Assembly (NCBI GenBank): GCA_000727475.1
Contig: KL647297.1
Coordinates: 1 to 64,000 of the forward strand
Direction of reading: 5' to 3'
DNA from: Sarcocystis neurona
Taxonomy: Eukaryota; Apicomplexa; Conoidasida; Eucoccidiorida; Sarcocystidae
DNA length: 64,000 nt
Made by a program: the position numbers and the translations under genes. The notes under the pieces were generated by a model. It did no database searches. It was not told the DNA's origin and was given only the letters and a program-made list of their open reading frames with translations. Positions 1 to 11,889 of the stretch are shown here, one piece after another. Numbering within the stretch: position 1 is the stretch's first letter; each line of letters begins with the position of its first letter.

Positions 1-32
1 GAAGAGAAGCCGATAACGAAGGCGACGGCTGC

Positions 33-260
33 TCAGTGTCTCTTCCTCTCTTGTGGAGATGTCGGAGACATGTCGCCACCGTGTGGTAGCACGCCGCTCA
101 GGACGCTGTGCTGTGGTGTGTTATCGACAAAAATATGTGGGTTTGGTTGAGACGTGTCTAGCAGTGCCATGATCGTTCTTTCAAGACACACCAAACCACA
201 CGCAAGCTTGTATCTATGATCTTCTCGCGTCGTATCTGATAGTCGTTCTACGTTCGTCAT
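33..260 (-). CDS. Possible small ORF, 75 residues, unrecognised
   Basis: An intact frame runs from a true ATG at 258-260 to TGA at 33-35. Its composition is mixed, without the repeat-driven bias of most frames here, for example ERLSDTTREDHRYK near the start and SQPNPHIFVDNTP in the middle. It lies about 1.2 kb past the stop of the giant gene on the same strand, so it could be a separate small gene or an exon of a gene running off the left edge. No domain, signal peptide or membrane segment is visible. Chance is a real alternative at this length. Confidence 0.3.
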   Translation of the reverse strand: MTNVERLSDTTREDHRYKLACGLVCLERTIMALLDTSQPNPHIFVDNTPQHSVLSGVLPHGGDMSPTSPQERKRH

Positions 261-1477
261 CTACAAATTTACGACTACAATCGTTGTAAAATTGAGCAGG
301 ACACAGGTAACGCAACAAGTTTGTAGTGGTTTGTCATGCAAAAGCGCGCTTCTCCGGAAGCGTTTGGTGAGCTGGTGCTGCGACGCGGTCTTAAATTCTC
401 TCTCCGTAATTTTAGGTTCGCATCTTCGTCAGCACAAAGCTGCATCTGAGAACCTCAAGTAACGACTTGTCTACATAGCCCTTGTTCTCGAGTAGCCTTT
501 TACGAACAATGAGCTAGTATGTGTTGTTCTGTCGCTGGACCTCTCCCTGCTCCTGCCCTGAGATGCTGCTTTCGTCACGCGTGTCGCCCTGCCACGCCGC
601 CGCGCTGGTGCCATTTGCGCTCTGCTTACACGCCAGACAGTCACTGCCGCAGCAGCACCGAGGCCGCACCACAGACACTTGCCTGCAACATGCCTGTAAC
701 CCCCATCACGCCTTCGGACTCATGCGTAGTAGCGTGAGCGCTCTGTTTCGACGCGGAGCTGGACAAATGACAAAGTTCTACACCAAGCGAGTCCTTCAAA
801 TGCACAGACGGGCATATTAGCTAAATACTTTCGGCAACAAGACACCCACTACCTGTCAACCACCACTTCCACAACGTTGCACACAGAATCGTCATCAAGC
901 CTGTGTCTCTCACAATGCCTTCCTCCTCCGTTCGGCTTTTGCACGCTCTGCCGCCTGCCAGACTTTTGTTTCCTCGCTCGTAGCTGCGGCAGGTTGTTCT
1001 AACTGCCGCAACCAACAAATCCGCTACGTTCCCGAAAGCGCGTGAATCGATAAGCTGTCCAAACCTATACGCCTTTTATCTACAAAAACGCCCTGCTCGG
1101 CGCACACATGCCACGAGGCTACTACTGACCGCGTTGCCCCGCCGCCGCGCATTCCACTGTTAACGCACAACATGCTGCCGTCCTAAATCATCAACGTAGA
1201 GCTGTATACGTGATGACGGCTTATTCAGGTTGTGCCACAGCTACCCTGCTGCCTCTGTCGTAACAGTCTAACGCCAGGAGCAAACGAGATAGGGCTGCGT
1301 TCTTCAGAACGGCTGCTGCCTGTGTTCATCGTGCCTGTGTTCATCGTCGTCAAACTCTCCTGCAAAGCTGCGGACGCAAGAATATTTCCTTCCGTATCTT
1401 CGAGCACGAAGCCAACAGCGGCGGCTTTTCAACCACCTCCGCCACCCAATTGGCTGCTCGCCCAGCAGCAGCTGCAG
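261..1477. other. 3' flank of the giant gene, no convincing gene
   Basis: Short open frames exist on both strands, but none combines a start, splice sites and plausible composition. The first few hundred bases are plain sequence without microsatellites. This is probably 3' UTR and intergenic DNA, and no polyadenylation signal was assigned. Confidence 0.4.
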
Positions 1478-1696
1478 TCACCGGTGATGATGCTTGTGAT
1501 GATGCTTGTGGTGATGTCTCGTGTTGCTCTCCTCAAAACGTTCTACGTAGTGTCCAGCAGGAAGGACCCGGTGCGGCTGATGAGGCTGCAACCAGTCGAG
1601 CATCCCAGCAGGAGGGGTGCCTCCTCGCATGAGCATCATCTGCTGCTGCTGCTCTTGTTGCTGCTGCAGCAGCAAGCGCTCTTCTCGACGTCGATG
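1478..1696 (-). CDS. SAPS-like giant gene, terminal exon
   Basis: Acceptor TTTTCCTTGCAG precedes 1696 and the frame runs 72 codons to TGA at 1478-1480. It enters in phase 0, matching the exon at 2039-2128. It begins HRRREERLL, continues through a Gln-rich stretch, then GMLDWLQPHQPHRVLPAG, and ends HHHKHHHKHHHR-stop. The frame has many charged and aromatic residues and is unlike the Leu/Cys-rich shadow frames. The His/Lys tail is unusual. This exon lies outside the SAPS domain, in the low-complexity C-terminal tail of the protein. Confidence 0.6.
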   Translation of the reverse strand, partial: HRRREERLLLQQQQEQQQQMMLMRGGTPPAGMLDWLQPHQPHRVLPAGHYVERFEESNTRHHHKHHHKHHHR

Positions 1697-2038
1697 CTGC
1701 AAGGAAAATTCACGCCCCAGCACACGACGCACCGGTTTTTACACGAAAAACAATTTCTCCGTGCGTGAGACTACCCCAGAGGCGATGACCCCTACACGCG
1801 CGGGTGTGAGCGCTTGTTGTTAGACAAAAACGGCAGCTGCTGCCCCTCCCCAGCAGTGGCCCGAAGGGAGGGAGGTCCGTAGACATCGACCCCTCGAAAC
1901 AGTTGAGACGTGCAGCGAAAGGAAGAGTTGTCAGCACCGGTCACAGCACAGAAAAGGACGGGCTACCGCAGTTGAGCAACAGTAGCAGCAGCGCGACCGC
2001 CTGTACATGCACAGCAGCAATATCAGCGCCTCGCCTAC

Positions 2039-2128
2039 CTTCTTGGACGACTTCCGATGCCGTCCCTCGCCGTGGTGCTGCAGCTTCTCCTGCCTTTTCC
2101 GCTCCTCCTTGACACGACGCGCCTCCTC
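2039..2128 (-). CDS. SAPS-like giant gene, small internal exon (30 codons)
   Basis: Acceptor GCCGCTGCAG and donor AAGAAG|GTAGGC bound exactly 90 bases, phase 0 in and out. The product is a highly charged helix-like stretch starting EEARRVKEERKRQEKL and ending RHRKSSKK. It joins the His-rich terminal exon without a frame change. The alternative frame (GGGASCQGGAEKAGE...) is also open but does not fit its neighbours' phases. Confidence 0.6.
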
Positions 2129-2149
2129 CTGCAGCGGCACAACGTACGA

Positions 2150-2660
2150 AATAAGGAGACAAAAACAGTGTGTCTTAACAAAATGTAGGGACACGTATTT
2201 GCACACACATATACATAACTATTTTCTTTGACGGAAAAAATAGATATATTTATGTGTACATAGCCCCATAATCAGGTTCACATCGGCGTAACATTACATA
2301 TACGCAAACGTGTATGCATGTAGGCTGATACCTGTATCTCCGTACCTCTCTCTGTATATCTGTATCGATCTGATTATCTATATATCTCAAATGTATATGT
2401 TGGTGTGCTCCACACCTACAGACAAGCATACATGCGTACGTGCGGGCACACATATACTCACAGTATCCCCCTACATATATATATACATATATACACCCAC
2501 CCGGTGTCCCACACACACCTACGTACGTCTGTATGCGTATAAACAAGAGCGTATTTCTACACATATATATACATACACTCACAGACATATCCCCGTCACA
2601 CTTAGATATGTGTGTGTATGTGTGTGTGTGTGTCTGTGAGTGAGTAGACCAGAATATACA
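2150..2660. repeat. AT-rich microsatellite and intron sequence
   Basis: TATA, CACA and TGTG runs fill this part of the intron between the exons at 2684-2741 and 2039-2128, ending in a (TG)n run near 2610-2640. Tyr/Ile/His-rich open frames here are only translations of the microsatellite. Confidence 0.8.
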
Positions 2661-2683
2661 CGTGTGCGGCGGGCAACGCTTAC

Positions 2684-2741
2684 CACAGGCATAAAATTCG
2701 ACGGATTCGATATGTCCATCAACGGGCCGCGTGATTGAAGG
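2684..2741 (-). CDS. SAPS-like giant gene, small internal exon (19 codons)
   Basis: A long pyrimidine tract ends in GCGTGCAG just before 2741, and donor CTGTG|GTAAGC lies at the other end. Phase is 2 in and 0 out. The product reads LQSRGPLMDISNPSNFMPV. It fits between the exons at 2823-2904 and 2039-2128. Another open frame here (ending IESVEFYAC) would leave in phase 1 and not fit the next exon. Confidence 0.55.
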
Positions 2742-2822
2742 CTGCACGCGTGCACGGAAGAAAAAGAAGGCACACAGCAGCAAAAAGCCGAGAAGATAAC
2801 GACAGCAGCAGCGGCAGATCAC

Positions 2823-2904
2823 CTGCACCAGGCCCTTGAGTCGTCGTGAGAGTGTCGCAGGAACTCGACTTCTTCCCACCGCGGCCGCGCAGCTTCTTCT
2901 TCCC
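2823..2904 (-). CDS. SAPS-like giant gene, small internal exon
   Basis: Donor TGGTGCAG|GTGATC is at 2823. The acceptor is probably the AG before 2904, but the nearby AGs in the GAAGAAGAAG run keep the same phase, so the exact edge may shift by a few codons. Phase is 1 in and 2 out. The readable core is RPRWEEVEFLRHSHDDSRAW, an acidic and aromatic composition typical of real coding sequence. Confidence 0.5.
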
Positions 2905-3154
2905 CTCCGTCGCCCAGGATTCACCGCAGCAGCAGACAGACACGCGGCAGCAACAACGGGAAGGGACAACGAAGGCTGCTAATACAACCGCAAGAGGACC
3001 CTGGCAAAGATCAGAAATGCGCAACATAACCACTCGGTAAACGCCCAGCACAAAAACATACATGTGTATATCTTAATGTATACTAAAATGTAAGTATGTA
3101 GGGAGACGCGTACGCGCTAGAAGGGAAGTGTCTGCGTGAGTGTCTGCGAGGTAC

Positions 3155-3294
3155 GTAGCCGCAAGAAAATATGGCGTGCCACATCCATTTGCCATTTCTT
3201 CTGTGCAGCCCCCTGCACACGTCCAACGTCCTGCCGGAACGCGTCGGAGTAGCCGCGCTGCTGCAGCGAAAGATCGACGCGCACCAGGCAAAAG
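3155..3294 (-). CDS. SAPS-like giant gene, internal exon
   Basis: Acceptor GGGTTCTCAG precedes 3294 and donor CGGCTAC|GTACCT lies at 3155. Phase is 2 in and 1 out, agreeing with both neighbours. The product starts SFCLVRVDLSLQQRGYSDAF and ends KKWQMDVARHIFLRL. The same frame stays open upstream to about 3453 (KKVNRNKKNKK...), so an earlier acceptor near 3453 in the same phase is an alternative. The function of this C-terminal segment is unknown. Confidence 0.55.
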
Positions 3295-3499
3295 CTGAGA
3301 ACCCTCTCCCCCTGGCGCCGGCGTGAAGCCAGTCTTGCCCTTCGAGACAGCTGACCATCTTCTGTTTTTTTATTTTTCTTATTCCTGTTCACTTTCTTGC
3401 TCTCTCGGAAGCGCGCGGCAGTTGCCACGCGCAAAAAATAAACGAAGGGGGCAAAGTCCACGGCACACATACTGCCTGCTGCCTCTTGCGTGCAGGAAT

Positions 3500-4300
3500 A
3501 CGTGTGGACAAGTAGATATGTACACAGACATGCAGAAACTGCAAATACACACACACACACACATGTTTTTTCTCCTATATACATTGGTGCACCTGTATGT
3601 ACATATATATAGATAGAGAGAGAGACATATGTACAGATATGTAGATATAGAGAGATACAGACATATAGGTGGATAAATATAGATATAGACAGATCGATGA
3701 ATAGATATAGACAGGTAGAGACAGATAAGTAGATAGAGGCAGATAGATATAGACAGAAAAAGACAGACATATAGACTGGTAGATATATTTACAGCTATGC
3801 GTGGGACGTCCACACACATAAATGGATACACACACACACACACGTACATATCTAAAGGGGAGAGTTCTCCGTATAGCGCGTTACAGCAAACACCAAATGC
3901 AGACTAAAAAATCACGCAGAAGCGACGAAGGTGGGACGGGGGAGTACAGAAGATATAACCCCGCACAGCTGTCGACAGAGAAGAGACACACACACACACA
4001 TATAAATATATGCGTAGACAAGAAACGAAGTCAGCAGGCCACAAATATCGACCCCGGGAAGTTCCGGAGAAGTCCTCAACCACACATACGGATGAACACC
4101 TGCTGAACAAGCGAAGCCTTCGCCACACACTTCTCCTGCTTCACTTACCTGTCTACTTATACACTTGCATGTATATACATATATATGTATATGTATACAT
4201 ATTGATACATACATACATACGTGTGTATATGTGTATATATATACGTACTCATGTATATAAATATGTATACACACATATCCATGTATATATATAATATTTG
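3500..4300. repeat. Microsatellite-rich intron (CACA, TAGATA, TATG)
   Basis: The intron between the exons at 4327-5459 and 3155-3294 is dominated by short tandem repeats: (CA)n near 3550, GATAGATA-type repeats at 3600-3780, (CA)n at 3830 and 3990, and TATATACA at 4150-4290. A short unique stretch at 3850-4140 shows no convincing exon. Confidence 0.75.
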
Positions 4301-4326
4301 CGAGCCACGACTCTGTTTGTTGTTAC

Positions 4327-5459
4327 CTGACAAACCGGCTGATATGTTTCCACTTCTTGGAGCGCAGGAGGAGTTGCAGAAGATAAGGGCGCCCGGCTGC
4401 GGAGTCGGCTGCCGCTGTTTTTTCGCCGCTGCTGACGTTGCTGCTGGTGCTGCTGCGACTTAGAGCAGCTGCTGACCCTGTGTGAGGACCGCTGCTCCTA
4501 CTCGGTTGAGCTCCTGCAGCGTCAGCAGAAGCCACTGCAGGCGACCCAACGCCGAGAGAAGAAGAGCCGCTTCCGCTGTCGTCCTCACCCGCGGTGTTGC
4601 TGTTGCTGCCGCTGCTGCAACAGTCCACTTGGGCAACGGGTGTTCCGCCTGCCTGAGGTTCTGCTGCTGCTCTCGAGCAGCCGTGGAAATAGACGCAGTT
4701 GATGCTCGATCCTACTGCTGCAGCAGCAAACGGATCGTAATAGTAGCAGCAGCACCGGTTGCTGACACTGTGGGGACACCAGCAAGAAGACCCCGCAGGA
4801 TCATCGGGCTTGCTTGCAGCAGCAGCTACAGCAGCAGCGGCTGCAGCAGCAGCAGCAGCAGCGCTGCCGCCCCGTTGTTCCCCTCCGGTTTCTACTTCGC
4901 CTGTTTCTATTCCATCAGCAGCAGCACTGCGGAGTGGTGCTGGTGCGGCGGCTGCTGCTGCTGCTTGTCTACGGGTGTGTCCGTCTTCTGCTGTCGCCGC
5001 TGCTTGTGCTGCGCTACACGCTGCTGCTGCTGTTGCTTCGTCTTCTTCGCCTGCTGCTGTTGCTGCACTGGCTTCTGCTGCTCCGAAGTCTGCTGCTGCT
5101 GCTGCTTTCGACTGCCGCCCTGCCCCGGCCGCAGCAGTTTGACCCGCTGCTTCTGCTCCTGCATCGGGTGTCTCGACACCCCACTGACACCTCCTGCTCG
5201 CCACGGTGGGTATCTCCCTCGCGACGCTGCCGTCCGCTGCTGCTGTCGCCGCCGCAGCTGTCGCAGCGCCGTGAAAAGGCTTCTGACTGACGCACGGCGA
5301 AAATATAGCAGGCATGTCTTCCAGCATTGACGCTGGAAGTTTGCCAGCAGCCGCTGCTGCGTCCGCGCCTTCGAAGTAGCCGCAGCTGCTGCTGCTCGCG
5401 CCGGCGCTGCTCCTGCTGCCGCTGCTGCAGTTCCTGCCGGCTGCGCCGCTGGCAGCCTG
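4327..5459 (-). CDS. SAPS-like giant gene, large Ala/Ser-rich exon (377 codons)
   Basis: Acceptor GGTGTCGGCGCAG follows a TTCT-rich tract at the 5' end, and donor TTTGTCAG|GTAACA lies at 4327. Phase is 0 in and 2 out; the length of 1133 bases agrees. The product is dominated by Ala, Ser and Gly runs with mixed islands such as EDMPAIFSPCVSQKPFHG near the start and PYLLQLLLRSKKWKHISRFV at the end. The Ala runs come from GCA/GCT within CAG-type repeats read in the Ala frame. In SAPS proteins the region after the domain is a variable acidic or low-complexity tail, which this would match. Confidence 0.65.
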
Positions 5460-5814
5460 CTGCGCCGACACCAAATCCCACAAAGAGAAGAAGCAGCAAG
5501 AACAGAATAAACGGGAGAGCCGTGTGAAGGGGCGGGAAGAGAAAGAGACAAGCGCGAATAATGAAAAAAGTCCGCAACGCAGACGGCCCCCTCTCGGCTT
5601 TGCCTACCAAGGACATTCATCCTCGCTGCCCGAGCAAGGCTAGGACGACGACGACGCACTCCTACACAAAGAGCAGCAGCAATCGACGGAAAGGTAACCC
5701 ACGGCGAAGAGAGACAAAAACAGACCTGTGACACAGAGACAAATGCAGCGGGATGCGCAGGGCGTGCTCATCCACGTGCTCTGGGATGCCCTGACCCGGT
5801 GATACGCCACCTGC

Positions 5815-6600
5815 CCATGCCTATATAGATACACGCATATATAGACGAGTACATACACACATACATACACACACACATATATACATACGTAGCCACACAC
5901 ACACACACACACACACACACGTCCATCCATACATATAAATATATACACATACGTATCATATACATATACACATACATACGTATGTACGCACACACATAGA
6001 GACACACAGAGAAACACACAGACACATACATACATACATATACACACATACATACGCATACACACGTATACATACATATACGTACGTACACATGCACATA
6101 CATACACACACACATATATATATACGTACATACACATACATATACACATACATATACACAGACATACACGCATATACACATACATACATACATACATATA
6201 GATACATACATAGAGATACATACATACATACACAGTCACATACCTATACATATACATACATATGCACACATATACATACATATACATACATATCCATACA
6301 TACTCACACACACATACATACATACATATACACACACACACACACATACCGACATATACACATACATACACACATATACACATAAATATACATACACATA
6401 CACGTACATTACACACATATACAGATACATACATATACACATATACGCATACATACATACAAATACATACATATGCACATACATAAATACAGACACATAC
6501 ACATAGACACATACACATAGACACATACACACATATACACGCATACATATACGTACGTACATACACGCACACACAAGCGGGTGGACAACATGGACACTTC
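5815..6600. repeat. Large (CATA/CACA)n microsatellite block in intron
   Basis: About 780 bases of CATACA, TATACA and CACACA repeats, including an uninterrupted (CA)n at 5893-5920. It lies inside the 2.1-kb intron between 7583 and 5459. Confidence 0.9.
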
Positions 6601-6779
6601 CACGCATTTACGTACGTCTCCGTCAGCAAGAGAGGAAGAGTCACCCCTCACTTGCATGCATTTCGTTTTATATGCTTCTATAACGCCCCCTGTACGTATT
6701 TCTCTGTGGAGCCTGTAGAGACACATAGCAGCTGTGACTGCCATGCCCCGCTGCCTAGAATGCCTCAGCGCGCAAAAGA

Positions 6780-7010
6780 AGCGCACCTGCAGCCTGCAGC
6801 AAGCGCTGCGGCAACAACAGCAGCGACAGCAAGAGCAGCAAGGGAGAGCAAGAGCAGCAGCAACAGCAACCGCAGGAGGGAGAGGAACAGCACACCAGCA
6901 ACAGCCAGACGGCAGCGAGAGCAAGGCCAGCAGCAAGAGCAGCAGCAGCAGCAAGAGCAGCAGCAGCAGAGGAGGAAGAGCGGCCGGGAGAGCAAGAGCA
7001 GCAAGAGGGA
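6780..7010 (+). repeat. Intronic CAG block, opposite orientation to exons
   Basis: A run of CAG, CAA and AGC repeats read on the plus strand, so the minus-strand pre-mRNA would carry CUG here. It lies in the intron 5460-7582. Plus-strand frames through it are open but have no matching splice context, so I treat it as intronic. A nested plus-strand gene is a weaker alternative. Confidence 0.6.
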
Positions 7011-7582
7011 GCCGTCTGGGCGAGGTGCAGGTGTTGGAGGAAGTGCAGGGACAGCTGAAGTTCTGCGAGAAGTGGCAGCTGGTGCGGTGTCGTTTTTTAA
7101 CTGCTTTCGGTGACGTGGACCTCCGCATGCACATCCCAGTTGCTGGGCATACACCAGGATACCGCGCGCTTTTTCTGTCTATGCAAGAGCAAGACCTGCG
7201 CTGTTTTGCAAACAGAGCAGCATACACCGGGTTGTAGCCCCACCCACAAAATCTGCACACGTGCACTGACGTCTCTGGAGAAACCACATACATATATATG
7301 CGTGTGTACGTGTATACGAATGCCGGTGGGGGCAAGTTACATATATATATGTATGTATGTGCAGAAACGTATTCGTAGCGCAAATACTACACCCGGGCGC
7401 AGAGGAACACTTTTACGTTGGTCGCGTGCGTCGTGGATCAGGTGCAGCAAGTGCTGCCGTGCTGCGGGGCGTGGTGCAGGAGCAGCAGTGGCAAGCCGCC
7501 CCGTCGAGAAGAGCGTGTAGATTAAAGCGCCTGGGGCTGCCTGGTAGGAGCAGCTGCCGCGGCGCAGCACGTGGAGCATTAC

Positions 7583-10500
7583 CTTGCAGAACAGCAGATC
7601 CATGTCCATCGCCGCGCTTCCTGCGGCGACTCGGAGGGCGGAAGAAAATGCGACAGCGTCAACGTATTGCCACGGTCTTAAAACGTGAGGAACCGTGACG
7701 GCCAACGTATCATTTGCTGCTGACTTGGCTGCTGACACGACGCTGCTTTCCTCTCCTTCTGCCGCTGCTGTCGCCGCTTCTGCAGCACCAGAGCCCGCTT
7801 CCGCTGCTGCTGCTGTTGCCGCCTGCCCGGCTCCGCCTGCGAGCAACAGTCCTGCTGCTGCTCCTGCTGCGTTCCCTGCGGCCTCGTCGGTGCGAGACGC
7901 CGCCGCTCTCGGGCTTCCTGGTGCCTTCTCCTCATTTACTCTCCCTGCCGCCACCTCCTCTGCTGCTGCTGCTGCGACTTCTTCTCCTGCTGCTCCTGCA
8001 GCGACTTCATCTGCGGTTGCTGCGAGTGGATGCTCGATAACACCGTCTAGCGATGCGCTTGCCTCTTCCATCTGCGCGTCCACCTCCTCCCCGGTTGCGG
8101 CGGCAGCAACGTTGCTGTGCGGCCCGCAGCAGGTTCTTTGAGTCAGCAGCAGCTGCTGCGCACCGGAGCGTGCGGCTAACGCAAGCGGCTGCAGCTGCAG
8201 CGCTTCACACACGGCCCCCTCGCTCGCAGCAGCAGAAAGATCCACGACAGAAAAACCGGCAGGCTCCGCTGCAGGTGGGACAGCAGCAGCTGCAGCAGCA
8301 CTTATCAGGAAGCCGGTCGCTGAACTGCTGCCAGCTATCAGTCCATCTCGCGCAAAGGACGTGGCGTGAGGCACCGGGCTGCCTGCAGCTTCTGCTGCAG
8401 GACCAGCGAGAACAACGGCAGCAGCGTGTGCAACAGGAGGCGGAGAGGCAGCGACGACCGTGCCAGGACTAGGAAGGCGAACATCAGCGGCGACGTCGAA
8501 AGCTGCGCGATCCCTCTCAAGCAAAGCAGCAGGAGCAGCACTAGCGACGTCACCACCAGTGGAGGATGGCGACGCGTCCTCTGCGACCTGCTCTCCTCCT
8601 GCGAGCAGCTGCACCGGTACAGCACCTGCGGAGTGTCGCCTAACTTCTCGCCTCGGCGCACTTCTTTTGCCCACCTCCTGTATCCCACCAGCCAGAGGGC
8701 TGCTGCTCTTGCTCTCGCTGCTGCTCTTGCTACTGCTGCTGCTGCTGTTGCTGCTGTTGCTGTAAGCGTGGTGGTTGCTGCCGGGGCTCTCAAGGGAGTC
8801 AAGATAGTCGACGCTGGGACCGTCTCCGTCTGCGCTACTGTCGCTGTCGGTGCTGCTGTCGTTCCCTGCGCCGGTGTTGCTGCTGCCTGCAGCAGTCTTG
8901 CTGCTCTTCCCCGGCGTCTCGCTTCCGCTGCTGCTGCTGAGAAACGCAGGGGCAGCCGACGGCGGAAGAACCCGGGCGACGCCTTCCTCGCCAGCAAGGG
9001 GGGAAGCGGCCCCGTCCTCCGACACGTACAACTTGCGCTCCGGGTCGCCGCAGCTGCTGCTGTTGTCCGTCGCAACATCCGCCTTCCTGCTGTCACTGCT
9101 GCTGCTGCCGCTCTCGGTGTCCCCCTCCTCTGCTGCTGCGCTCTGCACCGTCACGAGATAACTGCCCCTCGGGCCAAGCAGCAAAGCAGCCGCTTCGGTA
9201 CCCATCTCTCTCCTCTCTACGTGCGACACTGCAACGGTTTCTCCGAATCCGACGCCCACGCCTCCATCCCTGCTGCTGCTGCTGCAATGCTCACTGCCGC
9301 TGCTGCTACTGTCACTGTTGCTGCTGCTACTGCTGCTGTTGGTGCTGCTACTGTTACTGCTGCTGCTGTTGATACTGCCGCTACTCTTGTCACCACATGC
9401 GAGGGGATGGGGAGAGAAATGCAGATGCAAGTGTGACTGCTCTTGTTCCTGCTGCTGTTCTTGCTGCTGTTCGTGCTGCTGCTGTTGGTGTTGCTGCTGT
9501 TGGTGCTGTTGTTGTTGGTGCTGCTGCCACTGCGTCTGACGCTGACTCATGGAGCAGCTGCTGCAGTGCATGTGCACCAGCAGCAGGCCGTAGGAGCTGC
9601 TTGCTGCGCCGCCTGCGCTTGCTGCTTCCCTGCAGCTGCTGCAGTTGCAGAGAGAAAACGGCAGGGCACTCCAGGTGCTTCTGCTGCCGTCCCAGCTGCT
9701 GCCCTTCGCGCCCGTGGTAGCAGCAGCAGCAGCAACCGAGGGAAGTATTGTCGCTTCTCCGGCGAGCCCTGGCGCAGCCCTTTCACTCCTTCCTGCGTGC
9801 TGCAGGCTAGCAGCTGCTGCGAGGGAAGCTGGTACAGCGCGAGGAGCAGCAAAGCAGCCAGTAATGCCAGACGACGCAGCCGACGTAGCAGCAGGCAGCA
9901 GCAGCAACTGATGCGTTTCACCTACGCGCACAGGAGGCGGAGATAACATCACATGCCCGTTCACCATCCGCGGCAGGGGGGACAACGCCGGCGCTGCAGG
10001 GGACGACGGCGCAGCAGCTGCAGCAGCAGCAGAATCGGCTGCAGCAGCGTTGGGTGCCCCAGCAAGAGCAGCAGCGTGTGAGTGAGGTGCAGCAGGATCG
10101 TCTGCAGCAGCGTGTCGGTGGAAATTTCCGCCTTCCTGCTGCTGCGTTGCCACCGCGAGGGAGACCGCGGGAAAAAACCACGTCGCTGTCTTCTCCTCAC
10201 TGCATCTGTTGCCCTCGGCACCCGCCACCTCATTGCTGCTGCTGCTGCTGTTCGCATTGCCGCTGCTGCTGCTGCTGTCGTCGCTCGTGTTGCTGTTGCT
10301 GCTGCTGCTGGATCCACTGTTGCACCTCAGGGCGCTGCTGGTTTCCGCAGACGGTCCACCGAAGAGAGGCGACAAAGCCGGGTCTGCTACCGCTGCCGTC
10401 GCACACCTGCTACTGCTGCTGCCGCCCAGATTTACCTGAGGTGTGCTGTTTCTGTCTCCTCTGGCACAGGAGCTGCGGGAGCCGTCTCCGCTGTCTCCGC

Positions 10501-10782
10501 TATCGCTGCTGTCGCTGCTGCTGAGGCTACTGTCGCTGCTAGCGGTGCTGCTGCCGAATTTGCTGCTGTCACTGGACTCCCTGCTGCTGCTGTGGCGACG
10601 TGTGTGCTGCTGCTGCTGCTGCCGCTTCGACGAAGGAGACGACGGTGCGTTCGAAGATGACCCTGAAACGTCGTGCAGCGGATCTTCTTCCCCGTCCTTC
10701 TCTGCCGCGCTGACGTTCTGCTGCGCACTCTGTACGAAGTGATATAGGTAGACAAGTAAGTCCATTATTGCCCCAAGTCCTT
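7583..10782 (-). CDS. SAPS-like giant gene, 3.2-kb exon carrying the end of the SAPS domain
   Basis: Acceptor GCGTGGCTGCAG precedes 10782 and donor CTGCAAG|GTAATG lies at 7583. Phase is 1 in and 0 out; the length of 3200 bases agrees. The exon opens EGLGAIMDLLVYLYHFVQ, which lines up with the GYMGHLTR..ALVQ segment of SAPS proteins. It closes with VLRPWQYVDAVAFSSALRV, resembling the Trp-containing segment (QWEAFV..TN) at the end of the SAPS domain. About 1,000 codons of Ser, Gln, Ala and Gly homopolymer separate the two. The insertion includes Gln-His repeats (about residues 420-460) and several acidic patches. It is CAG-repeat DNA read in all three frames within one exon. Confidence 0.7.
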
Positions 10783-10799
10783 CTGCAGCCACGCATATT

Positions 10800-11400
10800 C
10801 ACACGCAGCAGCAGGAGCAGCAGCAGCAGCAAAATGTCTACAAGGCGACGTGACCGACGACGGACTGCACGTCTGCTCCTGCGCGACTGCTGTCTCGCTC
10901 ACGGCCGGAAGGAGGGGAGAAGGTCCCCACGGCGCACCAGCAGCAGCAGCAGCTGCGCCGAGCAAGCTGCACCGGCTTCAACGAAGAAGAATGAAAAGCA
11001 GAAAAAGACGCAGTCACCCGGCTGCCCAGCGATGCAGACGAACTCACTGCGTAAGGCTGAGGAAGCGGACACACAGAGACAGCTCCTCCCCACGGCGCAT
11101 GTTCACTACAGCGACGCCTACGCATTCCAGAACAACAGACAAGAATACGAGGGAAGCAGCTGCAGCAGCAGCAGCAGCTCTACACACATGTCTCCGTCGC
11201 CCCAGGGCACCACGTGTGACAGTCTCCTCAACTCCCACGCGACCAGCGTGATTCGACGCAGCAGCAGCAGCAGCGACAGCAGCAGCACCTGCGGTAACAA
11301 TAGTTGCAGTAGCAGCACTTGTAGCAGCAGCACACGCTGTAGCAGCAGCAGCACCTGCAGTAGCAGCACTTGCAGCAGCAGTAGTAAGAGAAGCAGCAGG
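10800..11400 (+). repeat. Intronic CAG block, opposite orientation to exons
   Basis: CAG/AGC runs on the plus strand at 10805-10830, 10940-10960, 11155-11180 and 11255-11395 lie inside the intron 10783-11765. The minus-strand transcript would read CUG. A 420-residue plus-strand open frame (10768-12030) covers it and is Ser-rich, but it overlaps a phase-supported minus exon at 11766-11889, so I do not call it a gene. Confidence 0.6.
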
Positions 11401-11765
11401 ATCTCGACAAAGACGGCGCTGCGCCTATCTACTGCAGTCGTCTGGGGCGCGTTGTCTTGTGCAAGAAGCCGCGGCCCTGCAGCAGCGGCAGCAGCGACGC
11501 GTCTCTTCCTCGGCGGTCTCTGTGTTCTTCCCTCCGCGTGCACCAGGACTTCTGTCTTCCTTCCCCCAACAGTCCCTGGGACAGCCGCAGATAAGTGTCG
11601 CTATGGAAAACAGCAGCAAGGCGTCCCACCCCACGAGAACGCTGGGAACGCCAGCAGAAGCCCTCGTGCGTGCGCCGACGCAAGGGGAAGCCTGCTGCAG
11701 CCTCGTCATACCTGGCAGCAGCAGCGGCAGCGGCAGAGGGACAGCAGAAAGGAGCTGAGACTCAC

Positions 11766-11889
11766 CCTTGCTGTTGCTCTTCTTCTGCAGCCGACGTCGA
11801 TAGGCAGACAGCGCTGTGTGAAGCCGGTCGAGCAGCCTGCACCTCACAAACGCCCACCGCTGGAGCCCCGCGTCCCCCGAGTCTGCCAC
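11766..11889 (-). CDS. SAPS-like giant gene, internal exon within the SAPS domain
   Basis: Acceptor CTGCTTGCTGCAG precedes 11889 and donor AGCAAGG|GTGAGT lies at 11766. Phase is 0 in and 1 out. The product includes LQRWAFVRCRLLDRLHTALSAYR, quoted here in part as FVRCRLLDRLHTALSAY. It lines up with the SAPS segment LLQQCRLVERILTSWEEN, sharing CRL-hydrophobic-acidic-R. The tail RRRLQKKSNSK is basic, where the family has a variable loop before GYMGHLTR. This is one of the clearest family matches in the window. Confidence 0.7.

Noticed and set aside
5640..6644. 334-codon minus frame rich in Tyr, Cys, Val and Met
   Set aside because: Translation of a CATA/CACA microsatellite, not a protein.
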